A stretch of DNA of 64,000 nt from Blastococcus aggregatus (GCF_900221005.1 NZ_OBQI01000003.1:434001-498000), one strand, 5' to 3'; positions 34,246 through 42,201 are shown, counted from the stretch's first letter. Numbers and translations are program-made. The notes: generated from the sequence alone by a model not told the origin.

Positions 34246-35451
34246 GTGCGTTCGACCGCCGTCCGCCTCACCGCCGTCCTGGCGTCCCTCGCCTGCGGCC
34301 TGGTGGCCTGCGGCAGCGACCCGCGGCCCGACCGGGCCGACTCCGCCGCGACGGCGTCGCAGACCGTGCCCGCGCCGGGCACGCCCGGACCGTCGGCGCC
34401 CGCGCCGGGCACGGACGCCGAGACGCGGGTGGCGGCTGCCCTGGCCGGCCTGGACCGGCGGTCGCAGATCGCCCAGCTGTTCGTGATCGGCGTCCCCGCC
34501 GACGACCCGGACGCCGGCGCCGACCTGATCGAGCAGGGGGTGGGCGGGCTGTTCCTGGCGGGCCGGCCGCCGGAGTCGGCCGCGGAGCTCGCGGACCGGA
34601 CCGCGGGCTGGCAGGAGCAGGCCGCGGGGCCCGACCTCTGGGTCGCCGTCGACCAGGAGGGCGGCAGCGTGCAGACGCTCAAGGGCGAAGGCTTCGACCG
34701 GCTGCCCAGCGCGACCGTGCAGGGTGACCTCCCCGCCGACCAGCTCGGCGCGCTGACCGCGGACCTGGGGGCGCAGCTGCACGGCGCGGGGGTGAACCTG
34801 AACCTGGCGCCGGTGGTCGACGTCGTCCCCGCCGGGACGGAGGGCACCAACGGCCCGATCGGCGTCTTCGACCGGCAGTACGGGAGCACCGGTGCCGAGG
34901 TCGCCCCGGCGGCGACGACGTTCGTCGACGGCCTGGCCGCAGCGGGCGTCACCTCGACGCTCAAGCACTTCCCCGGCCTCGGCCGGGTGCGCGGGAACAC
35001 CGACGACACCGCCGACGTCGTGGACACGGTCACCGCGGCCGGGGACGACCAGGTCACCGCGTTCGCGAGCACGCTCGCGGGCACGGCCGCGCGGCCGATG
35101 GTCATGATGTCGTCGGCCACCTACAGCCGGATCGATCCGGCGAACCCGGCGGCCTTCTCCCCCCTGGTCATCCGGGACCTGCTGCGCGGCACGCTGGACT
35201 TCCCCGGGCCCGTCGTCTCCGACGACCTCGGCAACGCCGCGGCCGTGAAGAGCACCCCGGTGGGCGCGCGGGCGGTGCGCTTCCTCTCCGCCGGCGGCAC
35301 GCTGGTGCTCACGGTCGCGCCGGACACCTTCCCGACCATGCTGGAGGCGGTGATGGCGCAGAGCGGGTCGGACCCCGCCTTCGCGGCGACCGTCGACGCC
35401 GCCGTCCGCACGGCGCTGCTGGCCAAGGCCGAGGCCGGCCTGCTCGACTGA
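34246..35451 (+). CDS. Glycoside hydrolase family 3 lipoprotein (NagZ-like beta-N-acetylhexosaminidase)
   Basis: A 401-residue exported GH3 enzyme. The N-terminus VRSTAVRLTAVLASLACGLVAC is a lipoprotein signal with lipobox LVAC, followed by a Pro/Ser/Ala linker. The catalytic barrel shows LWVAVDQEGGSVQTL, the NagZ-type KHFPGLGR (about 239-246) with the catalytic His loop, and VVSDDLGNAAAV with the nucleophile Asp near 326. Exported actinobacterial members remove GlcNAc from peptidoglycan fragments. The GTG at 34246 follows GAGGAG by six bases. Two hairpins follow. Confidence 0.92.
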   Translation: MRSTAVRLTAVLASLACGLVACGSDPRPDRADSAATASQTVPAPGTPGPSAPAPGTDAETRVAAALAGLDRRSQIAQLFVIGVPADDPDAGADLIEQGVGGLFLAGRPPESAAELADRTAGWQEQAAGPDLWVAVDQEGGSVQTLKGEGFDRLPSATVQGDLPADQLGALTADLGAQLHGAGVNLNLAPVVDVVPAGTEGTNGPIGVFDRQYGSTGAEVAPAATTFVDGLAAAGVTSTLKHFPGLGRVRGNTDDTADVVDTVTAAGDDQVTAFASTLAGTAARPMVMMSSATYSRIDPANPAAFSPLVIRDLLRGTLDFPGPVVSDDLGNAAAVKSTPVGARAVRFLSAGGTLVLTVAPDTFPTMLEAVMAQSGSDPAFAATVDAAVRTALLAKAEAGLLD

Positions 35452-35462
35452 CTCCGAATGCA

Positions 35463-35498
35463 CGGAACCGCCGAGATCGCGTGATCTCGGCGGTTCCG
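35463..35498. terminator. Strong terminator hairpin after the GH3 gene
   Basis: Perfect 16-base arms, 35463-35478 and 35483-35498, around the tetraloop GCGT, 11 bases after the stop codon and between convergent genes. Confidence 0.9.
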
Positions 35499-35508
35499 GG
35501 GTGCAGGT

Positions 35509-35534
35509 GCGCCGAGATCACGTGCTCTCGGCGC
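35509..35534. terminator. Second hairpin, terminator for the lytic transglycosylase gene
   Basis: GCGCCGAGA (35509-35517) pairs with TCTCGGCGC (35526-35534). It shares the CGCCGAGATC core with the preceding hairpin, 10 bases away, and lies 17 bases beyond the stop of the leftward gene. Confidence 0.78.
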
Positions 35535-35551
35535 GGGCGGTCAGAGCCGGG

Positions 35552-36352
35552 TCAGTACCAGCCCTTGGCCTGCGAGTGCGACCAGGCGCCGCAGGGCGAG
35601 CCGAACCGCTTCTGGATGTAGATCAGCCCGGCGTCGATCTGCCGGTAGCCGTCCGAGGTCTTGGCGATCCCCGTCCCGGCCCACGTGCTGTCCAGGAACT
35701 GCGCGATGCCGTACGCGGTGCTGCTCGGGTTCTGCGCGTTGGGGTTCCAGCCGCTCTCCTTGCCCCACAGCTTCTCCAGGCAGGAGAACTGGCTGCTGTC
35801 GCCGCCCAGCTTCTGCAGCGCATAGCTCTGGAAGGAGCCCGACGGGGCCGCGGGCGCCGCGGCCGCCGCGCTCGAGCGGGGGGCGGCCGGCGCGGGCGCG
35901 GCCCTGCGGGCGGCCTCGGCGGCACGGGCCGCTTCCGCGGCGCGCGCGGCCTCGGCGACGCGAGCCGCCTCGACGCGGGCGGCCTCCTCGGCGGCGAGCC
36001 GGGCAGCCTCCTCGGCGGCGCGGCGGTCGTGCTCGGCCTGCTCGGCGGCGAACTGGTTGAGCGCGGCGGTGGCCAGGTCGGCGTCCCGGGCGCTGCGGCT
36101 CGCGGCGAGCTGCTGCAGGGGGGCGACGGCGTCGGCGTCCAGCGCCGACGAGGCGTCCGCGGGGATGCCGAGCTGCTGGGCGACGCTCATGGACTCGGTC
36201 TGCGCCTCGGCGTGCGCTGCCGGCTCGCCCGCGGCGAGGACGTTGACCATCAGGGCTCCAGCGGCGGCGACGCCGAGGAACAGGGCGGAGCGGCGCGTCC
36301 CGACGGGGGGACGGCGGCGCAGGCGTGCGTTCACAGTGGTGCGGAGGTTCAT
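35552..36352 (-). CDS. Secreted lytic transglycosylase-like protein
   Basis: A 266-residue exported protein. A signal peptide (1-48) is followed by a helical Ala/Glu/Arg-rich segment with AARAAEAARAAEA-type repeats (about 107-150), a Pro/Ala linker, and a C-terminal domain (172-266) of the SLT/aggregation-promoting-factor type. LEKLWGKESGWNPNAQNP holds the likely catalytic E199; C191 and a Cys near 254 may form a disulfide. It would cut peptidoglycan strands during growth or resuscitation. It is under a ydaO-type riboswitch, as are many actinobacterial cell-wall hydrolases. Confidence 0.92.
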   Translation of the reverse strand: MNLRTTVNARLRRRPPVGTRRSALFLGVAAAGALMVNVLAAGEPAAHAEAQTESMSVAQQLGIPADASSALDADAVAPLQQLAASRSARDADLATAALNQFAAEQAEHDRRAAEEAARLAAEEAARVEAARVAEAARAAEAARAAEAARRAAPAPAAPRSSAAAAAPAAPSGSFQSYALQKLGGDSSQFSCLEKLWGKESGWNPNAQNPSSTAYGIAQFLDSTWAGTGIAKTSDGYRQIDAGLIYIQKRFGSPCGAWSHSQAKGWY

Positions 36353-36391
36353 GGGGTGGCTGTGCTCCGGGTGTCAGGGCGCAGCAGAGCG

Positions 36392-36412
36392 GCCGCCCGC
36401 AGAGGGGGCGGC
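36392..36412 (-). promoter_or_regulatory. Stem-loop between riboswitch and gene, likely expression platform
   Basis: GCCGCCC and GGGCGGC (36392-36398, 36406-36412) form a 7-bp stem with a 7-base loop between the aptamer and the start codon. It could act as the terminator half of the switch; no T-tract is present. Confidence 0.5.
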
Positions 36413-36433
36413 AGAGGTCTGCAGCTGTCCAGT

Positions 36434-36590
36434 TCTTCCGTGAGCCGCCTACCGAGTGAGCTGACGGATTCGGGCGGGAAGCAGCCCTACCCGCCCCGGA
36501 CTGGAGGTCCGGGGCCGGGATTCACCCCAGTACTGCGGTGGGTCCCCGGCTCGCCCTGCTGGGCGATTCGGCGGCGCCCGGCGCGACACC
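36434..36590 (-). ncRNA. ydaO/yuaA riboswitch (cyclic-di-AMP aptamer)
   Basis: The minus-strand leader carries the conserved blocks of this class in order: GCCGAATC, CGAGCCGGGGACCCACC, GGGGTGAATC, a variable hairpin, GGTAGGG, CTTCCCGCCCGAATCCGTCAG, CTCGGTAGGCGGC and CGGAAGAA. Binding of cyclic-di-AMP to these RNAs normally lowers expression of the downstream gene. The downstream product, a secreted wall hydrolase, is the standard actinobacterial target. The rest of the 354-base gap (36353-36706) holds the expression platform, the promoter and nothing else I can see. Confidence 0.93.
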
Positions 36591-36623
36591 CTCGGGTGAG
36601 GGAACCGCCGACCGGACCGAACC

Positions 36624-36653
36624 AACGTAACCGGCGTTATCGCTCCGTGACAA
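36624..36653 (-). promoter_or_regulatory. Promoter of the riboswitch-transglycosylase transcript
   Basis: On the minus strand TTGTCA (36653-36648) is followed after 18 bases by TACGTT (36629-36624), which fits TAnnnT. Transcription would start about 30 bases before the aptamer. Confidence 0.55.
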
Positions 36654-36706
36654 ACGCTGGGCGGAATTCCTGACGTGACAGATGTCAAGTCCGGAAGGTC
36701 CTCAGG

Positions 36707-37357
36707 TCAGGGCAGCCGCCACACCGTCGTCCGCCGGATCCGCGCCGGCCCGGTGGACGAGGCGTCGGCGTCGGCGATCTCGTGGACGGCGGCCGCGATC
36801 AGCCGGTCGTGCGGGAGGTACGGCCGGCCGGGGTCGCCGACGAGCACCTCGGCACCGGCCGCCCGGGCCGCGTCCAGGAACGGCAGCACGCGCTCGGTCA
36901 TGGCCCGGTCGTAGCAGACGTCACCGGCCAGGACGACGTCCACCGGGGGCGGCGCCTCCCCCAGCAGGTCGCCGACCGGCTCGATCCCCGAGACACCGTT
37001 CAGCGCGGCGTTCTCCGGGATGGCGGCCAGGCCGAAGGGGTCGACCTCGCTGGCCACGACCCGCGCGGCACCGGCCAGCACCGCCGCGACCGACACCAGC
37101 CCGCTCCCGGCCCCCAGGTCGAGCACCGTCCGGCCGGCGACCAGCTCCGGATGGTCGAGGACGTACCGCGCGAGCGCCTGTCCCCCGGGCCAGGCGGCCG
37201 CCCAGAACGGTGGCTCCTGCGCGGTGCGGCCCTGCTCGACCGCCATCGCCTCCCAGAGCGCGACGACGTCGTCGGCGACCAGCAGCTGCACCTCCGGCAC
37301 GAGCGAGGGCCGGGTGGGGCGGGTGTGGGCGCGGATGAAGGCGGCCGGGACGGTCAC
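36707..37357 (-). CDS. Class I methyltransferase, ETFB-lysine-methyltransferase-like
   Basis: A 216-residue SAM methyltransferase. EPPFWAAAWPGGQALARYV (48-66) followed by motif I VLDLGAGSGLVSVA (78-91) and LAGDVCYDRAM is the pattern of the electron-transfer-flavoprotein-beta lysine / nicotinamide methyltransferase-like family. It may modify a protein side chain in the cytoplasm; the bacterial substrate is uncertain. It starts 4 bases before the end of the SDR gene on the same strand, so it is likely the last gene of the ethA transcript. Confidence 0.85.
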   Translation of the reverse strand: MTVPAAFIRAHTRPTRPSLVPEVQLLVADDVVALWEAMAVEQGRTAQEPPFWAAAWPGGQALARYVLDHPELVAGRTVLDLGAGSGLVSVAAVLAGAARVVASEVDPFGLAAIPENAALNGVSGIEPVGDLLGEAPPPVDVVLAGDVCYDRAMTERVLPFLDAARAAGAEVLVGDPGRPYLPHDRLIAAAVHEIADADASSTGPARIRRTTVWRLP

Positions 37358-37361
37358 CCGG

Positions 37362-38225
37362 TCAGTCTCGCGCAGCCCGGGCGGGTGGGGAGGACGTCCG
37401 CCGGGCGGCGAGCACCCGGCCGATCTGCCGCCAGTAGGTCCCCGGCCGCAGCCGGACCAGCGCGTCGGGCACCCGCGCGCTCAGCCCGATGAGCAGCCGC
37501 GGACGGCGGTTCTCGATGGCGGCCACGATCTGCGCGGCGGCCTTCTCCGGCGGCATGCGCAGCAGCTTGGCCATCTGCTCGCGTCCGGCGGCGACCTCCG
37601 CGGGGTCCACCCCGGAGCCCAGCCGCGCGCTCTCGGCGATGCGGGTGCGGATGCCGCCGGGGTGGACGACGGTCACGCCCACCCCGTCGTCGGCGAGTTC
37701 GTGCCGCAGGGACTCGCTGAAGCCCCGGACGGCGAACTTGCTGGCGGCGTAGGCGGCCTGCCCCGGCGGGGCGAAGATGCCGAAGATGCTGGAGACGTTG
37801 ACCAGGTGCGAGCCCGGGTGGGCCTTGAGCACCGGCAGCAGGGCCGCGGTCAGCCGGACCACCGCCCGGAAGTTGATCGCCATCACCCAGTCGAACTCCT
37901 CGAGGGTGACCTGGTCGAACCGCCCGCCGAGCGCGACGCCGGCGTTGTTGACCAGCAGGGTGGTCTCCGGGTGGGCGGCCACCAGGGCCGCGCCCAGCGC
38001 GTCGGTGGCCGCCTCGTCCGCGAGGTCGGCGAGGTGGGTGGTCACGGACAGCTGCGGGTGGGCGGCGCGGATGCGGTCGGCGACACCGGCGAGCCGTTCG
38101 GCGTCGCGGTCGACCAGCACGAGGGAGCTGCCGCGGTCGGCCAGCTGGACGGCGAGCGCCTCGCCGATGCCGCTGGCCGCGCCGGTGACGACGGCCGTGC
38201 CGCCCGCGAACCGGTAGGCGTCCAT
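37362..38225 (-). CDS. Short-chain dehydrogenase/reductase downstream of ethA
   Basis: A 287-residue classical SDR. TGAASGIG (14-21) binds the nucleotide, NNAG is at 93-96, and the catalytic Ser (145/146), Y159 and K163 (YAASK) are intact. The C-terminal extension is basic, seen in SDRs that act on lipids or steroids. Its ATG shares one base with the ethA stop (TGATG), so it is translationally coupled to the Baeyer-Villiger monooxygenase. A route from alcohol to ketone (SDR) to ester (monooxygenase) is a natural inference. Confidence 0.92.
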   Translation of the reverse strand: MDAYRFAGGTAVVTGAASGIGEALAVQLADRGSSLVLVDRDAERLAGVADRIRAAHPQLSVTTHLADLADEAATDALGAALVAAHPETTLLVNNAGVALGGRFDQVTLEEFDWVMAINFRAVVRLTAALLPVLKAHPGSHLVNVSSIFGIFAPPGQAAYAASKFAVRGFSESLRHELADDGVGVTVVHPGGIRTRIAESARLGSGVDPAEVAAGREQMAKLLRMPPEKAAAQIVAAIENRRPRLLIGLSARVPDALVRLRPGTYWRQIGRVLAARRTSSPPARAARD

Positions 38226-39706
38226 CAGGCCACCGCCCGCTCGGTGCGGACCGGCGCCGCGCTGAACGTGATGCCCTCGTCCTCGAGCGGACCGCGCCGC
38301 ATGAGCTGGACGTCCCGGATGTAGTTCTGGTGCAGCCGCCACGGCGTGCGCCGCCCCTGCTTGGGCAGCTGGGCCAGGCTGCGCTGGACGTAGCCCGCGG
38401 CCAGGTCCAGGAAGGGCAGGTCGGCGCCCTCGGGCGGGGCCAGCGGGGTGGCGACGGCGAGCCCGCGCTGGTCCATGTGCTGCAGCAGCCGGCACACGTA
38501 GCGGTTCACCAGGTCGGCCTTGAGCGTCCAGGAGGCGTTGGTGTAGCCGATGACCATGGAGAAGTTGGGGACGCCGGAGAGCATCATCCCCTTGTAGGAC
38601 ACGGTCTCGGGGACGTCGACGGCCTCGCCGTCGAGGGTCAGCGTCATGCCGCCCATGGCCAGCAGGTTCAGCCCGGTCGCGGTGATGACGACGTCCGCGT
38701 CGAGGTGCTCGCCCGACTCCAGCTCGATCCCGGTCTCGGTGAACGTGGCGATCCGGTCGGTGACGATCGAGGCCTTCCCCTCCCGCAGGGTGCGGAACAG
38801 GTCGCCGTCGGGCACCAGGCACAGCCGCTGGTCCCAGGGGTCGTACGGCGGGTTGAAGTGCGTGTCGACGTCGTAGCCGGCCGGCAGCTGCTTCGCGGTG
38901 AGCCGGCGGATCAGCTTCCGGACGCCGTTCGGCCAGCGTCGGCTGGCCTGGAACAGCGCGGTGGTGGTGAGCACGTTCTTCCACCGCACGATCGGATACG
39001 CCACCTTCGCCGGCAGCCGGCTGCGCAGCAACTCCGCCAGCGGGTCCTTCCCGGGCAGCGACAAGATGTAGCTCGGCGTCCGCTGCAGCATGGTCACGTG
39101 CGCGGCGTCGTCGGCGAGGTTGGGCACCAGCGTGACCGCGGTGGCACCGCTGCCGACGACGACGATGCGCTTGCCGGTGGCGTCGAAGTCCTGCGGCCAG
39201 TGCTGCGGGTGGATCAGCTCACCCGCGAACCGCTCCTCACCGGGGAACTCCGGCCGGAAGCCCTCGTCGTAGCGGTAGTAGCCCGAGCAGACCGACAGCC
39301 ACGAGCAGGTGAGCTGGACGGTCTCCCCCGTGTCGGTGCGGCGGGCGGTCACCGTCCACCGGGCGTCGGCGCTCGACCAGTCGGCCGACAGCACCTCGTG
39401 GTGGAAGCGGATCTTCTCCTCCACGCCGTACTCGCGCGCCGTCTCCACGATGTACTCGCGGATCGAGGAGCCATCGGCGATCGCCTTGGCGCCGGTCCAC
39501 GGCTTGAAGGCGTACCCGAGGGTGAACATGTCCGAGTCCGAGCGGATGCCCGGATAGCGGAAGAGGTCCCACGTGCCGCCGATGGCCCCGCGGGACTCCA
39601 GGACGGCGTAGCTCTTGCCGGGGCACTCGACCTGCAGGTGGCAGGCGGCGCCGATGCCGGACAACCCGGCGCCGATGACGAGGACGTCCACGTGCTCGGG
39701 ACTCAT
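38225..39706 (-). CDS. ethA: EthA-like FAD-containing Baeyer-Villiger monooxygenase
   Basis: A 493-residue FAD/NADPH monooxygenase that inserts oxygen next to ketones and S-oxidises thioamides. FAD motif IGAGLSGIG (11-19), the Baeyer-Villiger fingerprint FAGELIHPQHWP (160-171) and the NADPH motif GSGATAV are present. Long stretches agree with M. tuberculosis EthA as I recall it, for example WDLFRYPGIRSDSDM, GYTNASWTLKADLV and LPKQGRRTPWRLHQNYIRD; length is almost equal (489). The ATG at 39706 has CTGGAG upstream. Divergent from an EthR-like gene and coupled to an SDR. The natural substrate is unknown. Confidence 0.95.
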   Translation of the reverse strand: MSPEHVDVLVIGAGLSGIGAACHLQVECPGKSYAVLESRGAIGGTWDLFRYPGIRSDSDMFTLGYAFKPWTGAKAIADGSSIREYIVETAREYGVEEKIRFHHEVLSADWSSADARWTVTARRTDTGETVQLTCSWLSVCSGYYRYDEGFRPEFPGEERFAGELIHPQHWPQDFDATGKRIVVVGSGATAVTLVPNLADDAAHVTMLQRTPSYILSLPGKDPLAELLRSRLPAKVAYPIVRWKNVLTTTALFQASRRWPNGVRKLIRRLTAKQLPAGYDVDTHFNPPYDPWDQRLCLVPDGDLFRTLREGKASIVTDRIATFTETGIELESGEHLDADVVITATGLNLLAMGGMTLTLDGEAVDVPETVSYKGMMLSGVPNFSMVIGYTNASWTLKADLVNRYVCRLLQHMDQRGLAVATPLAPPEGADLPFLDLAAGYVQRSLAQLPKQGRRTPWRLHQNYIRDVQLMRRGPLEDEGITFSAAPVRTERAVA

Positions 39707-39780
39707 GTCCACACTCCAGGAACGGGCCGGCCACAGGCGGCTACGGGGGTACGGCGCTGCCGCGGAACGCTGCGACGCCG

Positions 39781-39810
39781 ACGCTATCGACGCCGTGTCG
39801 AACGAGTCAA
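39781..39810 (-). promoter_or_regulatory. ethA promoter
   Basis: On the minus strand TTGACT (39810-39805), an 18-base spacer and TAGCGT (39786-39781). The same box order, spacer length and -10 sequence occur in the M. tuberculosis ethA-ethR region as I remember it. Confidence 0.68.
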
Positions 39811-39821
39811 CAGGGTGTCGA
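39795..39821. promoter_or_regulatory. Candidate EthR operator with GTGTCGA repeats
   Basis: GTGTCGA occurs at 39795-39801 and 39815-39821, 20 bases apart (two helical turns), with a related TATCGAC at 39785-39791. The repeats flank the ethA -35 box and reach the expected -35 position of ethR, so one protein could block both promoters. Mycobacterial EthR binds TGTCGA-containing repeats cooperatively. Confidence 0.65.
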
Positions 39822-39839
39822 GTTACGGCTGCGCGCCGG

Positions 39840-39845
39840 TACCCT
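39840..39845 (+). promoter_or_regulatory. ethR -10 box, leaderless arrangement
   Basis: TACCCT ends seven bases before the ethR ATG, and no ribosome site lies between. This is the spacing of a leaderless mRNA. The -35 position (about 39816-39821) coincides with the second GTGTCGA. Confidence 0.55.
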
Positions 39846-39852
39846 CGCCGGC

Positions 39853-40506
39853 ATGTCCGACGGCGCAGGCTCCCCGGTGGCCGCGGGTCGCGGCCGCCGG
39901 CCGGCACGCGCCCGGGGCGACGACCGGGAACTGCAGATCCTGGCCACGGCGGAGCGGCTGCTCGAGGAGAGGCCGCTCGGCGCCATCTCCGTCGACGACC
40001 TGGCCCGCGGCGCCGGGATCTCGCGGCCGACCTTCTACTTCTACTTCACGTCGAAGGATGCCGTCCTGCTGACGCTGCTGGACCGCGTGGTCGCGGAGGC
40101 CGACGCGACGATGAGCGCGGTCTTCGACGGCGGCGCCTCCACCGGCCCCCGGGAGGGCTGGCAGCGGGCGCTGGCGGCCTACCACGAGACCTTCCGCCGC
40201 CACCGGGCGCTCACCGTGGCGTGGGCGGAGGCCCGCTCCACCAGCGCGGAGGTGCGGGCGCTCTGGGCGGAGGTGTTCGAGCGCTGGGTGCAGCGCTGCG
40301 CCACCGCCATCGAGGCCGAGCGCGCGCGGGGGGCGGCACCCTCGGGTCCGCCGGCGCGCGACCTCGCGATCGCGCTGACCTCCATGAACGAGCGGGTGAT
40401 CTACGCATCGCTCAGCGGTGACGGGCCCGCGATCGCCGCGGACGACGTCGTCCCCGTGCTGCTGCGGGTGTGGCTGACCGCCGTCTACGGCACGCCACCG
40501 GACTGA
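39853..40506 (+). CDS. ethR: EthR-like TetR-family repressor
   Basis: A 217-residue TetR regulator. The DNA-binding part (about 22-75) with GDDRELQILATAERLLEERP and ISVDDLARGAGISRPTFYFYF is nearly the same as remembered mycobacterial EthR, and the C-terminus keeps ALTSMNERVIYASL. EthR represses the divergent ethA and is released by hydrophobic ligands. The 146-base intergenic region carries GTGTCGA repeats over both promoters. The ATG seems to be the first transcribed codon. The product likely controls the ethA-SDR-methyltransferase transcript and itself. Confidence 0.93.
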   Translation: MSDGAGSPVAAGRGRRPARARGDDRELQILATAERLLEERPLGAISVDDLARGAGISRPTFYFYFTSKDAVLLTLLDRVVAEADATMSAVFDGGASTGPREGWQRALAAYHETFRRHRALTVAWAEARSTSAEVRALWAEVFERWVQRCATAIEAERARGAAPSGPPARDLAIALTSMNERVIYASLSGDGPAIAADDVVPVLLRVWLTAVYGTPPD

Positions 40507-40509
40507 CCG

Positions 40510-41022
40510 CTAGACCTCGACGGCCGCGTTCTCGCCGGTGACCGCGTCCAGCTGCTTGCCGGTGGCCCCGGTGCGGACGACGGTGACCGGGCACGGCGCG
40601 TGGTGCACGAGCTTGTCGCTGACCGACCCGAGCAGCAGCCCGGCGAAGCCGCCGCGCCCCCGGGCGCCCATGACGACCAGGCTCGCCCCCTCGGCGGCCT
40701 GCATCAGCGCCTGCTCCGCCGAGCGGTGGACGACGTGACAGGTCCAGCGGACCTCGGGCGCGAGGCCGGCGAGCCGGACGTGCGCCGTCAGCTCGTCGTG
40801 GACCGCCTGCTCCCACTCCGGCAGCGGGGGGACGTAGCCCGGCGTCCAGCTGGCCGGCTGCGGCGCCGACGTGATGGACCAGGCGCGGACGACGTGCACC
40901 TCGATGTCGGCCCGCGCCGCCAGCCGGCCGGCCCAGATCAACGCCTCCTGCGCGCACTTCGACCCGTCGTGCCCGACGACGATCCCGCCGTCGATCTGCA
41001 CCGTCCTGGCGACCTCGTCCAC
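40510..41022 (-). CDS. Universal stress protein, single UspA domain
   Basis: A 170-residue protein with one UspA domain. It starts with GGIVVGHDGSKCAQEALIWAGRLA and ends with the ATP-binding motif VMGARGRGGFAGLLLGSVS (G-x2-G-x9-G-S/T), so it is of the ATP-binding type. Such proteins support survival under starvation or low oxygen by unclear mechanisms. The start is the GTG at 41022 with AGGAGG eight bases upstream. Its stop lies 3 bases from that of ethR, with no hairpin between. Confidence 0.9.
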   Translation of the reverse strand: MDEVARTVQIDGGIVVGHDGSKCAQEALIWAGRLAARADIEVHVVRAWSITSAPQPASWTPGYVPPLPEWEQAVHDELTAHVRLAGLAPEVRWTCHVVHRSAEQALMQAAEGASLVVMGARGRGGFAGLLLGSVSDKLVHHAPCPVTVVRTGATGKQLDAVTGENAAVEV

Positions 41023-41131
41023 CGTCGACCTCCTGCGCTGGTTCCGGGCGGCTGATCGCCGCGCTACCGGAAGACTCTCACCCCTCCACGATCGGGGAGC
41101 CCCCGGAGTGCCCGGAGCACCCCCCGGCGGG

Positions 41132-42097
41132 TCAGGACGAGGTCGGTCCGGCCAGCACGAGGCCCTCCCCCGTGGCGCGCTGTCCGGGCGCAGATCCGAC
41201 GTGCGCGGGGTCGTACTCCCTCCCCTCGACGGCGATGTTCGCCTCGGTCGCGGCGCCTCCGCCCACGGGCCCCGTCGACGCGACGACCTCCAGCGCCTCG
41301 CCGATCCGCGAGCTCAGCCCGCGCAGCGACCGGCGGGCCTCGTCGTGCCGCCGCCGGAGCTCGGCCACCTGCTCCTGGAGCGCGGTGAGGCGCGCCGTGG
41401 CCGCGGCCGTGGCCTGCTCGCGTTCGCGCACCGCCTGTTCGCCCAGCCGCCGCCGCTCCGCCGCGGCCGCCGCGCCCAGCCGGTCGCGCTCGCGCGCCGC
41501 GGCGGCCGCCAGCCGGTCCCGCTCCACGCCGGCGGTACGCAGCAGCTCCGCCGCCTCTGCCCGGGCGCGGTCGAGCACGTCCTGCGCCTCGGCCCGCTGC
41601 TTGCCGGCGTGGTCGCGGAGCTCGTCGGCCGCGAGCACGGCCATCTCCTTGATCTCGTGCGCCTTCCGCAGCCGCGCGTCGGCCTCGCTGCGCGCCTCGG
41701 CCACGACGTGCTCGGCGTCGCGGACCGCCGTCTCGGTGATCGCGGCGGCCTCCTCCACGGCCAGCTGCAGCATCTCCTCGACCCGGTCGGACACCGGGAA
41801 GACGACCCGGTGGCGCGATCCGTCGGCCAGCAGCCGGCGGGAGATCTCCAGCTCGGCCGAGCACGCGCCGAAGCGGGCGAGCAGGTCGTCGACCTGGCGG
41901 CGGACGGAGCGCAGCTCGGACTCCGCCCAGGACACGTAGGTGTCGACCTCCATCGGGTCGTACCCGCGCAGCTTGCTGCGGAAGACCGGCGCGGAGCCCA
42001 GCATGGAGTCCAGCGACCCGGTGAACACCGGCACCCGGTTCTCCCCCGCCTCGCGCCGGGTCGGCTCGCCGGCCCCGTTCTCCGTCCACACCACCAT
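41132..42097 (-). CDS. DivIVA-like coiled-coil protein
   Basis: A 321-residue protein. FRSKLRGYDPMEVDTYVSWAESEL (about 39-62) matches the N-terminal DivIVA/Wag31-type membrane-binding segment (RGYDxxEVDxF). It is followed by some 200 residues of heptad-rich coiled coil (about 70-270) full of Ala, Glu and Arg, then a flexible tail. DivIVA proteins mark curved membrane and polar growth sites. This is probably an extra DivIVA-domain protein rather than the main Wag31, which sits in the division cluster. The ATG at 42097 has GGGGGCGG upstream; a longer start is unlikely. Confidence 0.85.
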   Translation of the reverse strand: MVVWTENGAGEPTRREAGENRVPVFTGSLDSMLGSAPVFRSKLRGYDPMEVDTYVSWAESELRSVRRQVDDLLARFGACSAELEISRRLLADGSRHRVVFPVSDRVEEMLQLAVEEAAAITETAVRDAEHVVAEARSEADARLRKAHEIKEMAVLAADELRDHAGKQRAEAQDVLDRARAEAAELLRTAGVERDRLAAAAARERDRLGAAAAAERRRLGEQAVREREQATAAATARLTALQEQVAELRRRHDEARRSLRGLSSRIGEALEVVASTGPVGGGAATEANIAVEGREYDPAHVGSAPGQRATGEGLVLAGPTSS

Positions 42098-42180
42098 CGC
42101 GCCGCCCCCAAGCCTTGCCGGTATCGATCCGGACAGTGCCAGAACCGGACACCCGGAGCTGTGCGCCGTGACCGGACCGT

Positions 42181-42201
42181 GAACTACCACCGGCGTAGTT
42201 C
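42181..42201. promoter_or_regulatory. Palindrome GAACTAC-N7-GTAGTTC
   Basis: Perfect 7-base arms in the 228-base divergent region between the DivIVA-like gene and the flavin monooxygenase operon; a possible operator for the leftward gene. Confidence 0.45.
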
